64,000 nt of DNA from Microbacterium kunmingense (lineage in GTDB: Bacteria > Actinomycetota > Actinomycetes > Actinomycetales > Microbacteriaceae): NCBI RefSeq assembly GCF_023155745.1, contig NZ_JAKNUS010000011.1:1-64000 (forward strand), written 5' to 3'. Position 1 is the stretch's first letter; every line of letters starts with the position of its first letter. The notes under the pieces were generated by a model, which ran no database searches, had not been told where the DNA came from, and saw only the letters and a program-made list of their open reading frames with translations. A program made the position numbers and the translations under genes. This document shows, piece by piece, positions 51,849-64,000 of this stretch.

Positions 51849-54029
51849 TCACCCCCGGGTCGGGGAGGGGATGTGCGCCGGGGTGCGGTGCCGGAGCCAG
51901 AGGACGCCGAGGGGCGGGAGCACCATCGTCGCCCGGCCGTTGTCGTCGGCGTGCACGACTCCCATGTTGCCCACACCCGAACCGCCGTACTCGCCGGCGT
52001 CGGAGTTGAGGATCTCCTCCCAGACGCCCGGTGCGGGCAGGTCGAGGGTGAACGGCTGGATGGGCACGCCCGAGAAGTTGGCGATCACCGCGACGGTGTT
52101 CCCGTGGTGGTCGCGACGGGAGAAGGCGATGACATTGGGGTCCCACGAGGGTGCCCCGAGGCGGTGGAAGGCCGACCCGTCAGCATCCCGCGACCACAGA
52201 GCGGAGTGCGCCCGATACTGGCGATTCAGCTGGGCCACGAAGTCCTGCAGCTGCCGATGCGGGGGCTGTTCCAGGAGCCACCAGTCCAGACCCCGGGATT
52301 CGGACCACTCCGACAGCTGACCGAACTCCTGTCCCATGAACAGCAGCTGCTTGCCGGGGTGTCCCCACATGTACGCGAGGTACGCGCGCATGTTCGCCAG
52401 CTTCTGCCAGTGGTCGCCCGGCATCCGCTGGAAGAGGCTGCCCTTGCCGTGGACGACCTCGTCGTGGCTGATCGGCAGGATGTAGTTCTCGCTGAACGCG
52501 TAGACGAACGAGAACGACATCTCGCCCTCGTGGTGACCGCGGTACATCGGATCGCGGGAGATGTACTGGAGCGAGTCGTTCATCCAGCCCATGTTCCACT
52601 TGAAACCGAAGCCGAGACCGGCGTGGTCGGTGGGTGCGGTCACGCCGGGGAAGCTGGTGGATTCCTCGGCGATCATGGAGATTCCGGGGTAGCGCCGATA
52701 GGCCGTGGCGTTGACCTCCTGCAGGAACGCGATGGCGTCGAGGTTCTCCCGGCCCCCGTAGACGTTGGGAAGCCACTCGCCCTCATTGCGCGAATAGTCC
52801 AGGTACAGCATCGATGCCACGGCGTCCACACGCAGGCCGTCGACGTGGAACTCCTGGAGCCAGTACAGGGCGTTCGCGACGAGGAAGTTGCGCACCTCAC
52901 GGCGCCCGTAGTCGAAGATGTAGGTGCCCCAGTCCTTGTGCTCGCCGCGCCGGGGATCGGCGTGCTCGTAGAGGGGCTCGCCGTCGAAGCGGGCCAGCGC
53001 CCAGTCGTCCTTCGGGAAGTGGCCGGGCACCCAGTCCATGATCACGCCGATGCCCGCCTGGTGCAGGCGGTCGATGAGGTACCGCAGATCGTCGGGTGTT
53101 CCGAACCGCCCGGTGGGGGCGAAATAGCCCGTGACCTGGTAGCCCCAGGACCCGCCGAAGGGGTGCTCGGCCAGGGGCATGAACTCCACATGGGTGAATC
53201 CCTGATCGGTCAGGTACTCGATCAGGGGATCGGCGGCGTCACGGTACGACAGCCCCGGACGCCACGAGCCGAAGTGGAGCTCGTAGATCGACATCGCGCT
53301 CCCGGCCGGACGAGAGGCGGCGCGCTCCTTCATCCAGGCGGTATCGCCCCAGGAGAACGACGAGTCGTCGATGACGGAAGCGGTGCCGGGGGCGACCTCC
53401 GCACGGCGCGCCATCGGGTCGGCCTTCATCACCCAGGCGCCGTGGCGGGAGAGGATCTCGAACTTGTAGCGACCGCCGGCGCGGAGCCCCGGGATGAACA
53501 GCTCCCAGACCCCGCTGCCGCCCATCGACCGCATCGCATGCCCGGTGCCGTCCCAGCTGTTGAAGTCTCCGACGACGCGGACCGCCTGAGCGTTCGGCGC
53601 CCAGACCGAGAACGACGCGCCGTCGACACCGTCGTGGGTGCGAAGATGCGCACCCAGGGCGTTCCACAGCTCCTCGTGCCTGCCCTCTCCCACGAGGTGG
53701 AGGTCGAGCTCGCCGATGGTGGGTCCGTGACGGTAGGGGTCGTCCGCGGTGTACTCCGAGCCGTCGGGGTAGGTGGCGATGATGACGTACGCACGCGGGC
53801 GTGCGTCGAGAGCGCCCTCCCAGATCCCGGCGTGCTGGTGGCTCAGCGGAACGCGGGTGCCGTCGTCGAGAACGGCGACCACGGTGTCGGCGAGCGGCCG
53901 ACGTGTACGGACGACCCATCCGGCGCCGTCGCGGGCGTGAAGGCCGAGCACGGAGTGCGGATCGTGGTGGGCGCCGTGGGCGACGGCGTCGAGGAGTCCG
54001 GCATCGAGGGGAGAGGGTGTGGCGGTCAT
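51849..54029 (-). CDS. glgB: 1,4-alpha-glucan branching enzyme GlgB
   Basis: A 726-aa GH13 enzyme that makes alpha-1,6 branches. N1 domain (1-120), CBM48 (SFSVWAPNAQAVRVVGDFNS), then the barrel: HVDGLRVDAVASMLYLDYSR (nucleophile), SMIAEESTSFPGVTAP (acid/base), LPISHDEVVHGKGSLFQRM (third Asp). Length equals E. coli GlgB. ATG 54029 overlaps the glgE stop by 4 nt, so glgE-glgB form one unit as in the GlgE pathway. Confidence 0.97.
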   Translation of the reverse strand: MTATPSPLDAGLLDAVAHGAHHDPHSVLGLHARDGAGWVVRTRRPLADTVVAVLDDGTRVPLSHQHAGIWEGALDARPRAYVIIATYPDGSEYTADDPYRHGPTIGELDLHLVGEGRHEELWNALGAHLRTHDGVDGASFSVWAPNAQAVRVVGDFNSWDGTGHAMRSMGGSGVWELFIPGLRAGGRYKFEILSRHGAWVMKADPMARRAEVAPGTASVIDDSSFSWGDTAWMKERAASRPAGSAMSIYELHFGSWRPGLSYRDAADPLIEYLTDQGFTHVEFMPLAEHPFGGSWGYQVTGYFAPTGRFGTPDDLRYLIDRLHQAGIGVIMDWVPGHFPKDDWALARFDGEPLYEHADPRRGEHKDWGTYIFDYGRREVRNFLVANALYWLQEFHVDGLRVDAVASMLYLDYSRNEGEWLPNVYGGRENLDAIAFLQEVNATAYRRYPGISMIAEESTSFPGVTAPTDHAGLGFGFKWNMGWMNDSLQYISRDPMYRGHHEGEMSFSFVYAFSENYILPISHDEVVHGKGSLFQRMPGDHWQKLANMRAYLAYMWGHPGKQLLFMGQEFGQLSEWSESRGLDWWLLEQPPHRQLQDFVAQLNRQYRAHSALWSRDADGSAFHRLGAPSWDPNVIAFSRRDHHGNTVAVIANFSGVPIQPFTLDLPAPGVWEEILNSDAGEYGGSGVGNMGVVHADDNGRATMVLPPLGVLWLRHRTPAHIPSPTRG

Positions 54030-56113
54030 GCGCGGTCCTTTGTGATGTGCAGGATGTGCACGGGTTCGGTGAAGGCGTCGAGGCGGACGAAGTTGTGGTC
54101 TGACCAGGTCCATCGCGCTCCGGTCACGAGGTCCTCGACCTCGAAGGGCTCACCCGGGGTCACGTCCCACACCCGGGTGTCGAGGTGGACCATGGTCTGG
54201 CGGGTGGAGTGCGGATCGACATTGGCGACCACGAGGATGGTGTCGGATTCGCCGGTCGGCGACAGCGCGGCATCCAGATGCTTGGAGTAGACGAGGATCG
54301 CCTCGTCGTCGCTCCAGTGCACCGCGAGGTTGCGCAGCTGCTGGAGCGCGGGATGAGCCCGACGGATCTCGTTCAGGCGCCGCAGCCACGGTGCGAGGGA
54401 GTCGCCCCGTGCCTCTGCGCCGTCCCAGTCGCGGAACTTGTACTCGTACTTCTCGTTGTCGATGTTCTCCTCCGAGCCCGGACGGGCGACGTTCTCGAAC
54501 AGCTCGTACCCGGCGTAGACGCCCCACGTCGGTGACGCCGTGGCGGCGAGCGCGGCGCGGATCCGGTACCCCGGCCGTCCCCCGTACTGCAGGTACTCGG
54601 TGAGGATGTCGTGCGTGTTGACGAAGAGGTTCGGCCGCATGAAGTCGGAGGTCTCGTGCGAGATCGAGGTGAAGAACTCCTCGAGCTCGGACTTCGTGTT
54701 GCGCCACGTGAAGTACGTGTAGCTCTGCTGGAAGCCCGCCATCGCCAACCCGCGCATCATCGCGGGGCGCGTGAACGCCTCGGAGAGGAAGATGACGTCC
54801 GGATCGGCCTCGTTCACGGTGGCGATCAGCCACTCCCAGAACTGCACGGGCTTGGTGTGGGGGTTGTCGACCCGGAAGATCTTCACGCCCAGGCCGATCC
54901 AGTGCTGGACCACCCGCAGGATCTCGCCGTAGATCCCGGCGGGATCGTTGTCGAAGTTCGGCGGGTAGATGTCCTGGTACTTCTTCGGCGGGTTCTCAGC
55001 GAAGGCGATCGAACCGTCGGGGAGGGTCGTGAACCACTCGGGATGCTCGGTGACCCAGGGATGATCCGGAGAGGCGTTGAGGGCGAGGTCCAGCGCGACC
55101 TCCAGTCCGTGCTCGCGCGCCGCGTCGACGAACGCCAGGAAATCCGTCTCCGTGCCGAGATCGGGATGGATGGCGTCGTGGCCGCCCTCGGGGGAGCCGA
55201 TGGCATAGGGCGATCCGGGGTCGCCGGGCTCGGAGGTCAGGCTGTTGTTCCGGCCCTTGCGATTGGTGGTTCCGATCGGGTGGATGGGCGGGAGGTAGAT
55301 GACGTCGAAGCCCATGCCCGCGACGCCGGGAAGCCGGTCGATCGCCGTGCGCAGGGTGCCGCTGGTGACGGAGCCGTCCTCGTTGCGGGTGGCGCCCTCG
55401 GAGCGGGGGAAGAACTCGTACCAGGCGCCGACGCCGGCCCGCTCGCGCTCGACCAGGAGCTCTGCCTCCTCGCCGGCGCTCATGATCGCCGAGGTCGGAC
55501 GCAGGGCGAACAGGCGGGCGATCTGCTCGTCGCGGACGATCTCCAGAGCCTCGGCGTCGGAGACGTCCTCGGCCCGCAACCGTGCGGCGGCGGTCATCAG
55601 CAGCTTCCGCTCGGCGGCGGAGCGGCCCTTCTCGCTGATCGCGGTGTCGAACAGGCGAGCGCCGGATTCGCGCATCACGAAGGGGTCGAGGCCGGCGGCG
55701 AGCTTGATGTCGGCGGCGTGCTGCCAGGTGGCGAAATCGTCGCTGAAGGCCTCGAAGCGGAAGCGCCAGACACCGGTCTCCAGGGGCGCCACGGTCGTCG
55801 TCCAACGGTCGAAGCCGTCGTTGAGGGGGGACAGCCGGTGCAGGGATTCATCGCCTGAGGGGGAGAAGAGCCTGACCTGAACCCCGATCAGGTCATGGCC
55901 TTCGCGGAAAGCCGTGACCGTGAAGGGGACGGCGTCACCGACGTAGGCGGACGGCCGGTACCGACCTCCGGGGACGCTCGGGAAGGGGAGGGTGAGGGGG
56001 ATGCGCGGCGTCACCGTGGGCGCGGGCGCGGTCGTGGGGCGGACGGCGCGCACCGGGATCGCCGATGCCGAGCGCCAGGGACGGGGACGGGAGGAACGAG
56101 TCGTCGTGGCCAC
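54026..56113 (-). CDS. glgE: Alpha-1,4-glucan:maltose-1-phosphate maltosyltransferase GlgE
   Basis: A 695-aa GH13_3 enzyme that extends alpha-glucan with maltose-1-phosphate. N-terminal ~45 basic and Pro-rich residues are variable. Markers: MGFDVIYLPPIHPIGTTNRK, LDLALNASPDHPWV, nucleophile Asp in VKIFRVDNPHTKPVQFWEW, acid/base Glu in IFLSEAFTRP, and LFVNTHDILTEYLQYGG. Maltose-1-phosphate comes from TreS/Mak or GlgM, none in this window. glgB is coupled downstream. Confidence 0.95.
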   Translation of the reverse strand: MATTTRSSRPRPWRSASAIPVRAVRPTTAPAPTVTPRIPLTLPFPSVPGGRYRPSAYVGDAVPFTVTAFREGHDLIGVQVRLFSPSGDESLHRLSPLNDGFDRWTTTVAPLETGVWRFRFEAFSDDFATWQHAADIKLAAGLDPFVMRESGARLFDTAISEKGRSAAERKLLMTAAARLRAEDVSDAEALEIVRDEQIARLFALRPTSAIMSAGEEAELLVERERAGVGAWYEFFPRSEGATRNEDGSVTSGTLRTAIDRLPGVAGMGFDVIYLPPIHPIGTTNRKGRNNSLTSEPGDPGSPYAIGSPEGGHDAIHPDLGTETDFLAFVDAAREHGLEVALDLALNASPDHPWVTEHPEWFTTLPDGSIAFAENPPKKYQDIYPPNFDNDPAGIYGEILRVVQHWIGLGVKIFRVDNPHTKPVQFWEWLIATVNEADPDVIFLSEAFTRPAMMRGLAMAGFQQSYTYFTWRNTKSELEEFFTSISHETSDFMRPNLFVNTHDILTEYLQYGGRPGYRIRAALAATASPTWGVYAGYELFENVARPGSEENIDNEKYEYKFRDWDGAEARGDSLAPWLRRLNEIRRAHPALQQLRNLAVHWSDDEAILVYSKHLDAALSPTGESDTILVVANVDPHSTRQTMVHLDTRVWDVTPGEPFEVEDLVTGARWTWSDHNFVRLDAFTEPVHILHITKDRA

Positions 56114-56170
56114 CCCACGAACCTACCGCGCAGCGTCGGCGGGCCGCAGGGCTTGCGCACAGGCGTCCGA

Positions 56171-58258
56171 TCACTCCACGCGGAACAGCCGCATGCTCGT
56201 CGGGGGGATCTCGAGCTCGTCGCCGGGCGCGAACACGCCGTCGTGGGCCCCGGGATCCTCGTCGGCGCTGGACCACAGCGACACCAGGCGTTCGGCGTCC
56301 TTGAGCACGGGAAGGGTCACCGTCGTGGGGCGCTCGACACCGTGGATGATGAGGAGCACCCTGTTGAACGGCTCGTTCTCGGGGGTGGAGGCGGCGACGT
56401 ACTGCAGCGTGCGGTGGCCGGGGTCGGTCCATCGCTCGGGCGACATGGTCTCACCGTGCTCGTCGTACCACTCCATCACCGAGGCGGAGGGGATCCGTTC
56501 GCCGAGTCGCGCGAAGCGGATCGGACGCAGCGCGGGGTTGTCCCGACGGAGTCTGGTGAGGGTTCGGACGTGGGAGAGGAGATCCTCCTGCCACGGTGCA
56601 TGCTCCCAGGAGAGCCAGGTCAGGGGCGAGTCGTGGCAATAGGCGTTGTTGTTGCCCCGCTGGGTGCGACCGAACTCGTCTCCCGCGGTCAGCATCGGGA
56701 TGCCGGCCGACAGCAGCAGCGTGCCGAGGAGGTTGCGCATCGCACGGCGACGGGTGGCGAGGATGAGCGGGTCGTCGGTGCGACCCTCGGCACCGTGGTT
56801 GAACGATCGGTTCGTGTCGGCGCCGTCGCGGTTCTGCTCGCCGTTGCCGAGGTTGTGCTTGACGTCGTACGACACCAGGTCGCGCAGCGTGAAGCCGTCG
56901 TGCGCGGTGACGAAGTTGACGCTCGCGAGAGGACCGCGTTCCTCGCTGAAGGTGTTCGAGGAGCCGGCCAGCCGTGTGGCGAATCCGCCGATGCCGACAG
57001 GAGGCGTGGATGCCCGGCGGGCGTAGTCGATGTCGCTCAGCCAGAAATTGCGCACCCGATCGCGGTAGCGGTCGTTCCACTCGTGCCAGCCCGGGGCGAA
57101 GTTCCCGGTCTGCCAGCCGCCCATCCCCACGTCCCACGGTTCGACGATCTTCTTGACGTCCTCGAGTGCCGGATCGTCCACGATGGCCTGAAGGAGCGGA
57201 TGGTCCGGCGTGAATTCGTGACCGGCGTCGCGGCCGAGGGTCACGGCGAGGTCGAACCGGAACCCGTCGATCTGTACCTCGCGGGCCCAATACCGCAGGG
57301 AGTCCAGCACGAGGCGTGCCGCGGCATCCGTCGACGTGTCGACGCTGTTGCCGCATCCCGTCACGTCGATGTAGGTGCCGTCGTCCTGCTGCCGGTAGTA
57401 CGACCGGTTGTCGATGCCGCGCAGACTCGAACGCGGTCCGCCGATGCCCTCTTCGGCGGTGTGGTTGTAGACGACGTCGAGGAGGACCTCGATGCCGGCC
57501 TCGTGCAACAGGCGCACCATGCCCTTCACTTCGCGCAGGACCGCTTCGGGTCCCTGGCGCTGCGCCTCGAGGGTCGCGTAGGCGGCGTGGGGGCTGAAGA
57601 AGTTGACGGTGTTGTATCCCCAGTAGTTCGACAGCCCGTGCTGCAGCAGGCGGGGCTCCGAGGCGAAGGCGTGGATCGGAAGGAGCTCGACGCTCGTGAC
57701 ACCGAGGCGGTGCAGGTGCTCGATCATCGCGGGATGCGCAAGGCCCGCGTAGGTGCCGTGAAGGGCCGCCGGGATCATCGGATGGCGCTTGGTGAGACCC
57801 TTGATGTGCCCCTCGTAGATCACGGTGCGATCAAGCGGCACGCGAGGCTTTCCCACGCCGCCCCAATCGAAACCGCCGTCGATGACCACGCAACGCCAGT
57901 CCTCCAGGCCGCTGCCGACGACCCCTCGGGCATAAGGGTCGGTGAGAAGAGTGGCGCTGTTGAAGACGTTGCCGGGTCCGGGCGGTCCGTCCACCCGTAG
58001 TGCGTATCGCGCACCGGGGTGGAGCAGCGGAGTGGTCACCGCCCAGACCCCGCCCCCTTCCGGAAGGAGGGAGGCGGTCGCGACGATCCAGTCGACGTCG
58101 TCGCGGTCGAACAGCACGAGCTCGATCGCCTCGGCGTGCGCGGACCAGACCCGGAGGGTCCCTCCGTCGGGACCCTGCCTCACGCCCAGGTCGTCCAGGT
58201 GCGGGCTCAGGAGGGAGGCGGGAGCGGAGGTGGGGGCGAGGGGGTCGATGCTGACCAT
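56171..58258 (-). CDS. Glycogen debranching enzyme GlgX, copy 2
   Basis: A 695-aa isoamylase-type GH13 protein, diverged from copy 1 at 8.6 kb. It has the same catalytic blocks: QIDGFRFDLAVTLGRDAGHE (nucleophile), KIVEPWDVGMGGWQTGNF (acid/base Glu), and TAHDGFTLRDLVSYDVKHN. The N-terminal CBM48 region begins after ~25 extra residues. Being by glgB-glgE, it may trim branched glucan of the GlgE pathway. The ATG at 58258 is 71 bp from the start of the divergent cysteine desulfurase gene at 58330. Confidence 0.93.
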   Translation of the reverse strand: MVSIDPLAPTSAPASLLSPHLDDLGVRQGPDGGTLRVWSAHAEAIELVLFDRDDVDWIVATASLLPEGGGVWAVTTPLLHPGARYALRVDGPPGPGNVFNSATLLTDPYARGVVGSGLEDWRCVVIDGGFDWGGVGKPRVPLDRTVIYEGHIKGLTKRHPMIPAALHGTYAGLAHPAMIEHLHRLGVTSVELLPIHAFASEPRLLQHGLSNYWGYNTVNFFSPHAAYATLEAQRQGPEAVLREVKGMVRLLHEAGIEVLLDVVYNHTAEEGIGGPRSSLRGIDNRSYYRQQDDGTYIDVTGCGNSVDTSTDAAARLVLDSLRYWAREVQIDGFRFDLAVTLGRDAGHEFTPDHPLLQAIVDDPALEDVKKIVEPWDVGMGGWQTGNFAPGWHEWNDRYRDRVRNFWLSDIDYARRASTPPVGIGGFATRLAGSSNTFSEERGPLASVNFVTAHDGFTLRDLVSYDVKHNLGNGEQNRDGADTNRSFNHGAEGRTDDPLILATRRRAMRNLLGTLLLSAGIPMLTAGDEFGRTQRGNNNAYCHDSPLTWLSWEHAPWQEDLLSHVRTLTRLRRDNPALRPIRFARLGERIPSASVMEWYDEHGETMSPERWTDPGHRTLQYVAASTPENEPFNRVLLIIHGVERPTTVTLPVLKDAERLVSLWSSADEDPGAHDGVFAPGDELEIPPTSMRLFRVE

Positions 58259-58329
58259 GCGAACTACGATAGTGAGCGCGTGTGTCCCGCAGATGTCGGC
58301 TCGACCCGGCGGGAGGAAGGTGTCCGGCG

Positions 58330-59526
58330 ATGACGGTGTACCTCGACCACGCGGCCACGACTGCGCTGCGTCCCGAGGCCCGCGAAGCCTGGCTCCGCGC
58401 TCACGAGGTCCTCGGCAACCCCTCCTCGATCCATGCGCCGGGCCAGTCGGCGCGACGGCTCCTCGAAGATGCCCGGGAGGTCGTGGCGGGCATCGTCGAA
58501 GCCGATCCGATCGAGGTCGTCTTCACATCCGGGGGCACCGAGGCGGTGAACCTGGCGCTGAAGGGGCTGTGGTGGGCACGATCGGGTGGCCGGGCCATCG
58601 TGTTGCCCGACGGCGAGCACCACGCCACCCTCGACACGGTCGAATGGCTCGCGCGCGCGGCGGGCGCGGAGGTGCGGGCGGTGCCCCTGGACGGGATCGG
58701 ATGCATCGATGTGGACCAGTTCTCCGCCGCCGTCCCCGGCGCCGCGCTGGCGACGGCGCTGGCGGCGAACAATGAGGTCGGCACGCTGAACGACATCCCG
58801 ACGCTCGCCGCGACAGCCGCCGCGTCGGGGGTGCCTTTCCATGTCGACGCCGTCGCCGCGCTCGGACGGACGCCGGTGCGCTTCCGCACCTGGCGGGGGT
58901 CGGCGAGCGGACCGGCGGGCCTCGTGGCGGTCAGCGTCGCGGCGCACAAGGTGGGAGGGCCGGCGGGGGTCGGGGCGCTGGTGGTCTCGCGCGAGGCCCG
59001 GATCGAGCCGCTCGTCCACGGCGGCGGCCAGCAGCGGGGGTTGCGGGCCGGCACCCAGGATGTCGCGGGCGCGGCCGCCTTCGCCGCGGCGCTGACGGCG
59101 ACCGAGGCCGAGGCCGAGGCGGAGCGGGAGCGCCTGGCGGAGCTGTCCGGGCGTCTGCGCGAGGGTCTTCGCGAGGCCGTCCCCGATGCGGTGATCCTCG
59201 GCCCGCCGGCGACCGGGCCGGATGAACGCCTTGCGGGCAACGTCCATGTGCTGTTCCCCGGTGCGGCGGGCGAGACGCTGCTGTTCCTCCTCGATCAGGC
59301 GGGCATCGCCGTGTCGACGGGGTCGGCCTGCCAGGCCGGTGTGGCCGAGCCTTCGCATGTGGTCCTCGCCCTCGGCCGGACGGCGGCTGAAGCCCGACAG
59401 GTGCTGAGGTTCTCGCTGGGAAGGACGAGTGCCCCGTCGGATGTGGATGCTCTGCTGCGGCACCTGCCCGCCGCGGTGGAGCGCGCCCGCGCGGCATCCG
59501 GATTCCGCTCAGCGACCCCTTCGTAG
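58330..59526 (+). CDS. Cysteine desulfurase (IscS/NifS family)
   Basis: A 398-aa PLP enzyme that takes sulfur from cysteine. Start [17 protein letters not shown], substrate/PLP region [15 protein letters not shown] and [15 protein letters not shown]-lysine in [18 protein letters not shown], and catalytic Cys in [17 protein letters not shown]. Its neighbour mnmA uses the sulfur for tRNA thiolation, so it probably serves that pathway. ATG 58330; a TAGTGA-like box and a GATAGT -10 lie about 60 nt upstream. Confidence 0.94.
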   Translation: MTVYLDHAATTALRPEAREAWLRAHEVLGNPSSIHAPGQSARRLLEDAREVVAGIVEADPIEVVFTSGGTEAVNLALKGLWWARSGGRAIVLPDGEHHATLDTVEWLARAAGAEVRAVPLDGIGCIDVDQFSAAVPGAALATALAANNEVGTLNDIPTLAATAAASGVPFHVDAVAALGRTPVRFRTWRGSASGPAGLVAVSVAAHKVGGPAGVGALVVSREARIEPLVHGGGQQRGLRAGTQDVAGAAAFAAALTATEAEAEAERERLAELSGRLREGLREAVPDAVILGPPATGPDERLAGNVHVLFPGAAGETLLFLLDQAGIAVSTGSACQAGVAEPSHVVLALGRTAAEARQVLRFSLGRTSAPSDVDALLRHLPAAVERARAASGFRSATPS

Positions 59527-59529
59527 ACT
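59524..59529 (+). promoter_or_regulatory. -10 box of mnmA, leaderless type
   Basis: TAGACT overlaps the cysteine desulfurase stop and ends 7 nt before the mnmA ATG (59537). Confidence 0.45.
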
Positions 59530-59536
59530 GGCGGGC

Positions 59537-60643
59537 ATGCGAGTACTGGCGGCGATGAGCGGCGGCGTGGATTCGGCCGTCGCGGCCGCGCGGATGGTCG
59601 ATGCAGGCCACGACGTGGTGGGAGTCCATCTGGCGCTCTCCCGCGCGGGCGGCACGCTGCGCACCGGCAGTCGCGGCTGCTGCACGATCGAGGATGCGAT
59701 GGATGCGCGGCGGGCGGCGGACCTGCTGGGGTTCCCGTTCTACGTGTGGGACTTCTCCGAGCGGTTCCGTGACGACGTGATCGAGGACTTCGTGACGGAG
59801 TACCGCGCCGGCCGCACCCCCAACCCGTGCATGCGCTGCAACGAGCGCATCAAATTCGCCGCCCTGCTCGAACGCGCCGTCGAGCTCGGATTCGACGCGG
59901 TGTGCACAGGGCACTACGCCCGGATCGTCGACACGCCCGCGGGGCGCGAGCTGCACCGGGCCTCGGATGCGGCGAAGGATCAGTCGTATGTCCTGGGCGT
60001 TCTGACCCCCGATCAGCTGGCGCACTCGCTCTTCCCCCTCGGCGACACGCCGTCCAAGGCCGTCGTGCGCGCGGAAGCGGAGCGACGGGGTCTGACGGTG
60101 GCGAACAAGCCCGACAGCTACGACATCTGCTTCATCCCCGACGGAGACACGCGCGGTTGGCTCGAGGAGCGGGTCGGGGTGGCGGCGGGCGACATCGTCG
60201 ACCGCGCCGGAGCGGTGGTCGGTCGTCATGACGGCGCGCACGCCTTCACGGTCGGACAGCGGCGCGGACTGGCCCTCGGGGTCCCGGCGCCGGACGGCAA
60301 GCCCCGATTCGTCCTGGAGGTGCGGCCGGTGTCCAACACCGTTGTGGTCGGTCCGAGAGAGGCGTTGGCCACCGCCCGGATCGCGGGCGACCGCTTCAGC
60401 TGGACTACGCGACCGCCCGAGGTCGGCCCGTTCTCCTGCCACGTGCAGATCAGGGCGCACGCCGACCCGGTGCCGGCACGGGGTCGATTCGACGGGACCG
60501 AAGTCGAGATCACCCCCGATGCGCCCTTCGACGGTGTGGCCCCCGGACAGACGGCCGTCCTGTACGAAGGGACCCGGGTGATCGGGCAGTTCACGATCGC
60601 ACGCACGGTCTCGGCGGCCCCGGAGCCGGCGGTCGCTTCCTGA
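59537..60643 (+). CDS. mnmA: tRNA-specific 2-thiouridylase MnmA
   Basis: A 368-aa enzyme that thiolates U34 of tRNA Lys/Glu/Gln. PP-loop [13 protein letters not shown], catalytic Cys in [12 protein letters not shown] and second Cys in [17 protein letters not shown] and DQSYVLGVL are family blocks. ATG 59537 gives [13 protein letters not shown]. It follows the cysteine desulfurase gene and precedes ligA, a common actinobacterial order. Confidence 0.96.
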   Translation: MRVLAAMSGGVDSAVAAARMVDAGHDVVGVHLALSRAGGTLRTGSRGCCTIEDAMDARRAADLLGFPFYVWDFSERFRDDVIEDFVTEYRAGRTPNPCMRCNERIKFAALLERAVELGFDAVCTGHYARIVDTPAGRELHRASDAAKDQSYVLGVLTPDQLAHSLFPLGDTPSKAVVRAEAERRGLTVANKPDSYDICFIPDGDTRGWLEERVGVAAGDIVDRAGAVVGRHDGAHAFTVGQRRGLALGVPAPDGKPRFVLEVRPVSNTVVVGPREALATARIAGDRFSWTTRPPEVGPFSCHVQIRAHADPVPARGRFDGTEVEITPDAPFDGVAPGQTAVLYEGTRVIGQFTIARTVSAAPEPAVAS

Positions 60644-60678
60644 CCGGACCTCGCGACGGGCGTGTCGGACGCACTGCC

Positions 60679-63012
<2,334 letters not shown>

Positions 63013-64000
63013 TCAGTCGGCGTCGACGCCGCCGTTACCCGACGCCGCGAGGAGTCGCTCCCGCACCTGACGCCGCTGCACCTTGCCGATCAGTGATCGC
63101 GGTAGCTCGTCGACGACGACGACCCTCCGGGGAACCTTGTAGGCGGTGAGGATTCCGCGGGCGAACGAGCGCACATCCTCGGGATCGACCGGATCGCCGC
63201 TGGACACGACGATCGCGGCGACGACGTCCTCGCCGGAGTGGTCGGAGGGAAGACCGACGACAGCCGCATCGCTCACCCGCGGATGCTGGCGCAGCGCGTT
63301 CTCCACCTCGGTGGGCGCCACGTTGAAGCCGCCCGTGATGATCAGCTCCTTGATCCGGTCGACGATGCGCACGAACCCCTCGCCGTCGATCGTGACGATG
63401 TCGCCGGTGCGGAACCACCCGTCGACGAAGACCTGCTCGGTCTCCTCGGGGCGGCCGTGGTAGCCGTCGAAGACCTGCGGACCGCGGACGACGAGCTCGC
63501 CGGGCTCGTCGGGTGCGACGTCACGACGGGGGTCGTCCGGATCGACCACCCGGCACTCCGTGCCCGGCAGAGGCAGGCCGACCGTCCCGGGCTTGCGATT
63601 CGTGGCGACGGGGTTCGCCATGAGGACGGGCGAGCATTCACTCAGCCCGTACCCCTCGACGAGGTAACCGCCGCTGGCCTTCTCGAATGGCACGACGAGC
63701 TCGTGGGGGAGGGCCATCGCTCCCGAGATCGCCACCTGTGTCCCCTCCAGCGAGACCCCGGCCGACGCCGCCGCCGAGAGCAGGCGATCGGCGATGGGGG
63801 GAACGAGGGGAAGAAAGGTCGCGGGACGCTTCTTCGTCACTGCGAGCACCAGCGAAGGGTCGAACCGGGGGAACAGCACCAGCCGTGCCCCCATCGACAT
63901 CGCGAACGTCAGGCACAGCGTCAATCCGTATGCGTGGAACAGGGGGAGCACCGCGTAGACGACGCATCCTTCCCCCCGGACGATCTCGGGCACCCAGGCG
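63013..64000 (-). CDS. Long-chain fatty acid-CoA ligase (AMP-forming), 3' part
   Basis: A partial gene running off the window end, 329 codons seen. ANL-superfamily motifs: LFHAYGLTLCL, AISGAMALPHEL, VEGYGLSECSPVLM, TGDIV followed by DRIKELIITGGFNVAPTEVE (A8 loop), and the catalytic-type Lys near the end in LIGKVQRRQVRE. It activates fatty acids to acyl-CoA. The stop abuts the ligA stop with no gap. The frame is open to 64000, so the start lies outside. Confidence 0.88.
   Translation of the reverse strand, partial: AWVPEIVRGEGCVVYAVLPLFHAYGLTLCLTFAMSMGARLVLFPRFDPSLVLAVTKKRPATFLPLVPPIADRLLSAAASAGVSLEGTQVAISGAMALPHELVVPFEKASGGYLVEGYGLSECSPVLMANPVATNRKPGTVGLPLPGTECRVVDPDDPRRDVAPDEPGELVVRGPQVFDGYHGRPEETEQVFVDGWFRTGDIVTIDGEGFVRIVDRIKELIITGGFNVAPTEVENALRQHPRVSDAAVVGLPSDHSGEDVVAAIVVSSGDPVDPEDVRSFARGILTAYKVPRRVVVVDELPRSLIGKVQRRQVRERLLAASGNGGVDAD

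Overview
The window is high-GC chromosomal DNA with actinobacterial gene content and order. It has trmD-rplS-lepB-rnhB-yraN-comM-dprA-xerC, rpsB-tsf-pyrH-frr-cdsA, a GlgE/TreY-TreZ alpha-glucan pathway and a DivIVA-like protein. Many starts are GTG, and many genes carry a TAGACT/TAGAAT-type -10 box only 6-10 nt from the start codon. Gene content and the resident phage type point to Microbacteriaceae, most likely Microbacterium. That assignment is inference, since no 16S gene is present.

Layout. 0.2-7 kb: DUF2004-like protein, lipA/lipB, a TetR-VOC fusion regulator, ffh and a YbdK-type carboxylate-amine ligase. 6.5-8.5 kb: rpsP-khpA-rimM-trmD. 8.6-15 kb: glgX-treY-treZ, for glycogen debranching and trehalose synthesis from glucan. 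15-21.6 kb: map, a small membrane protein, rplS, lepB, rnhB, a DUF2469 protein, a YraN nuclease-like protein, comM and the 5' part of dprA. 21.6-38.6 kb: a compact 16.96-kb prophage inserted in dprA. 38.6-46 kb: the 3' part of dprA, xerC, an M23 peptidase, rpsB-tsf, pyrH, frr, cdsA and a DivIVA-like protein. 46-52 kb: a cell-wall lytic protein, a hydrolase, an AI-2E family permease, a large membrane protein and a thioredoxin-TPR chaperedoxin. 52-58 kb: glgB-glgE and a second glgX. 58-64 kb: cysteine desulfurase, mnmA, ligA and a partial acyl-CoA ligase.

The prophage is the most interesting part. A serine integrase placed it across a 7-bp core (AATCGAC). Joining the outer flanks across the core restores one uninterrupted 396-codon dprA, so excision would repair the gene exactly. 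Structural genes run leftward: small proteins, HNH, terL, portal, a fused protease-major capsid protein with an internal ribosome-binding site, adaptor, tail terminator, major tail protein, a short tape measure and tail tip proteins. A rightward early operon encodes two small proteins, an AAA replication protein with iteron-like repeats and an AT-rich block in its 3' end, a 44-aa protein and a lipoprotein. I find no helix-turn-helix repressor and no endolysin or holin.

The 410-bp control region between the two operons holds an 86-bp nested dyad, an 8-bp-arm palindrome between two promoters, and a structured leader. The leader ends in a terminator hairpin whose loop is perfectly complementary (10 bp) to the Shine-Dalgarno/start of the first early gene. 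This resembles an RNA-based attenuation or immunity switch, conceptually like phage P4 CI RNA. It is the best candidate here for an undescribed system.
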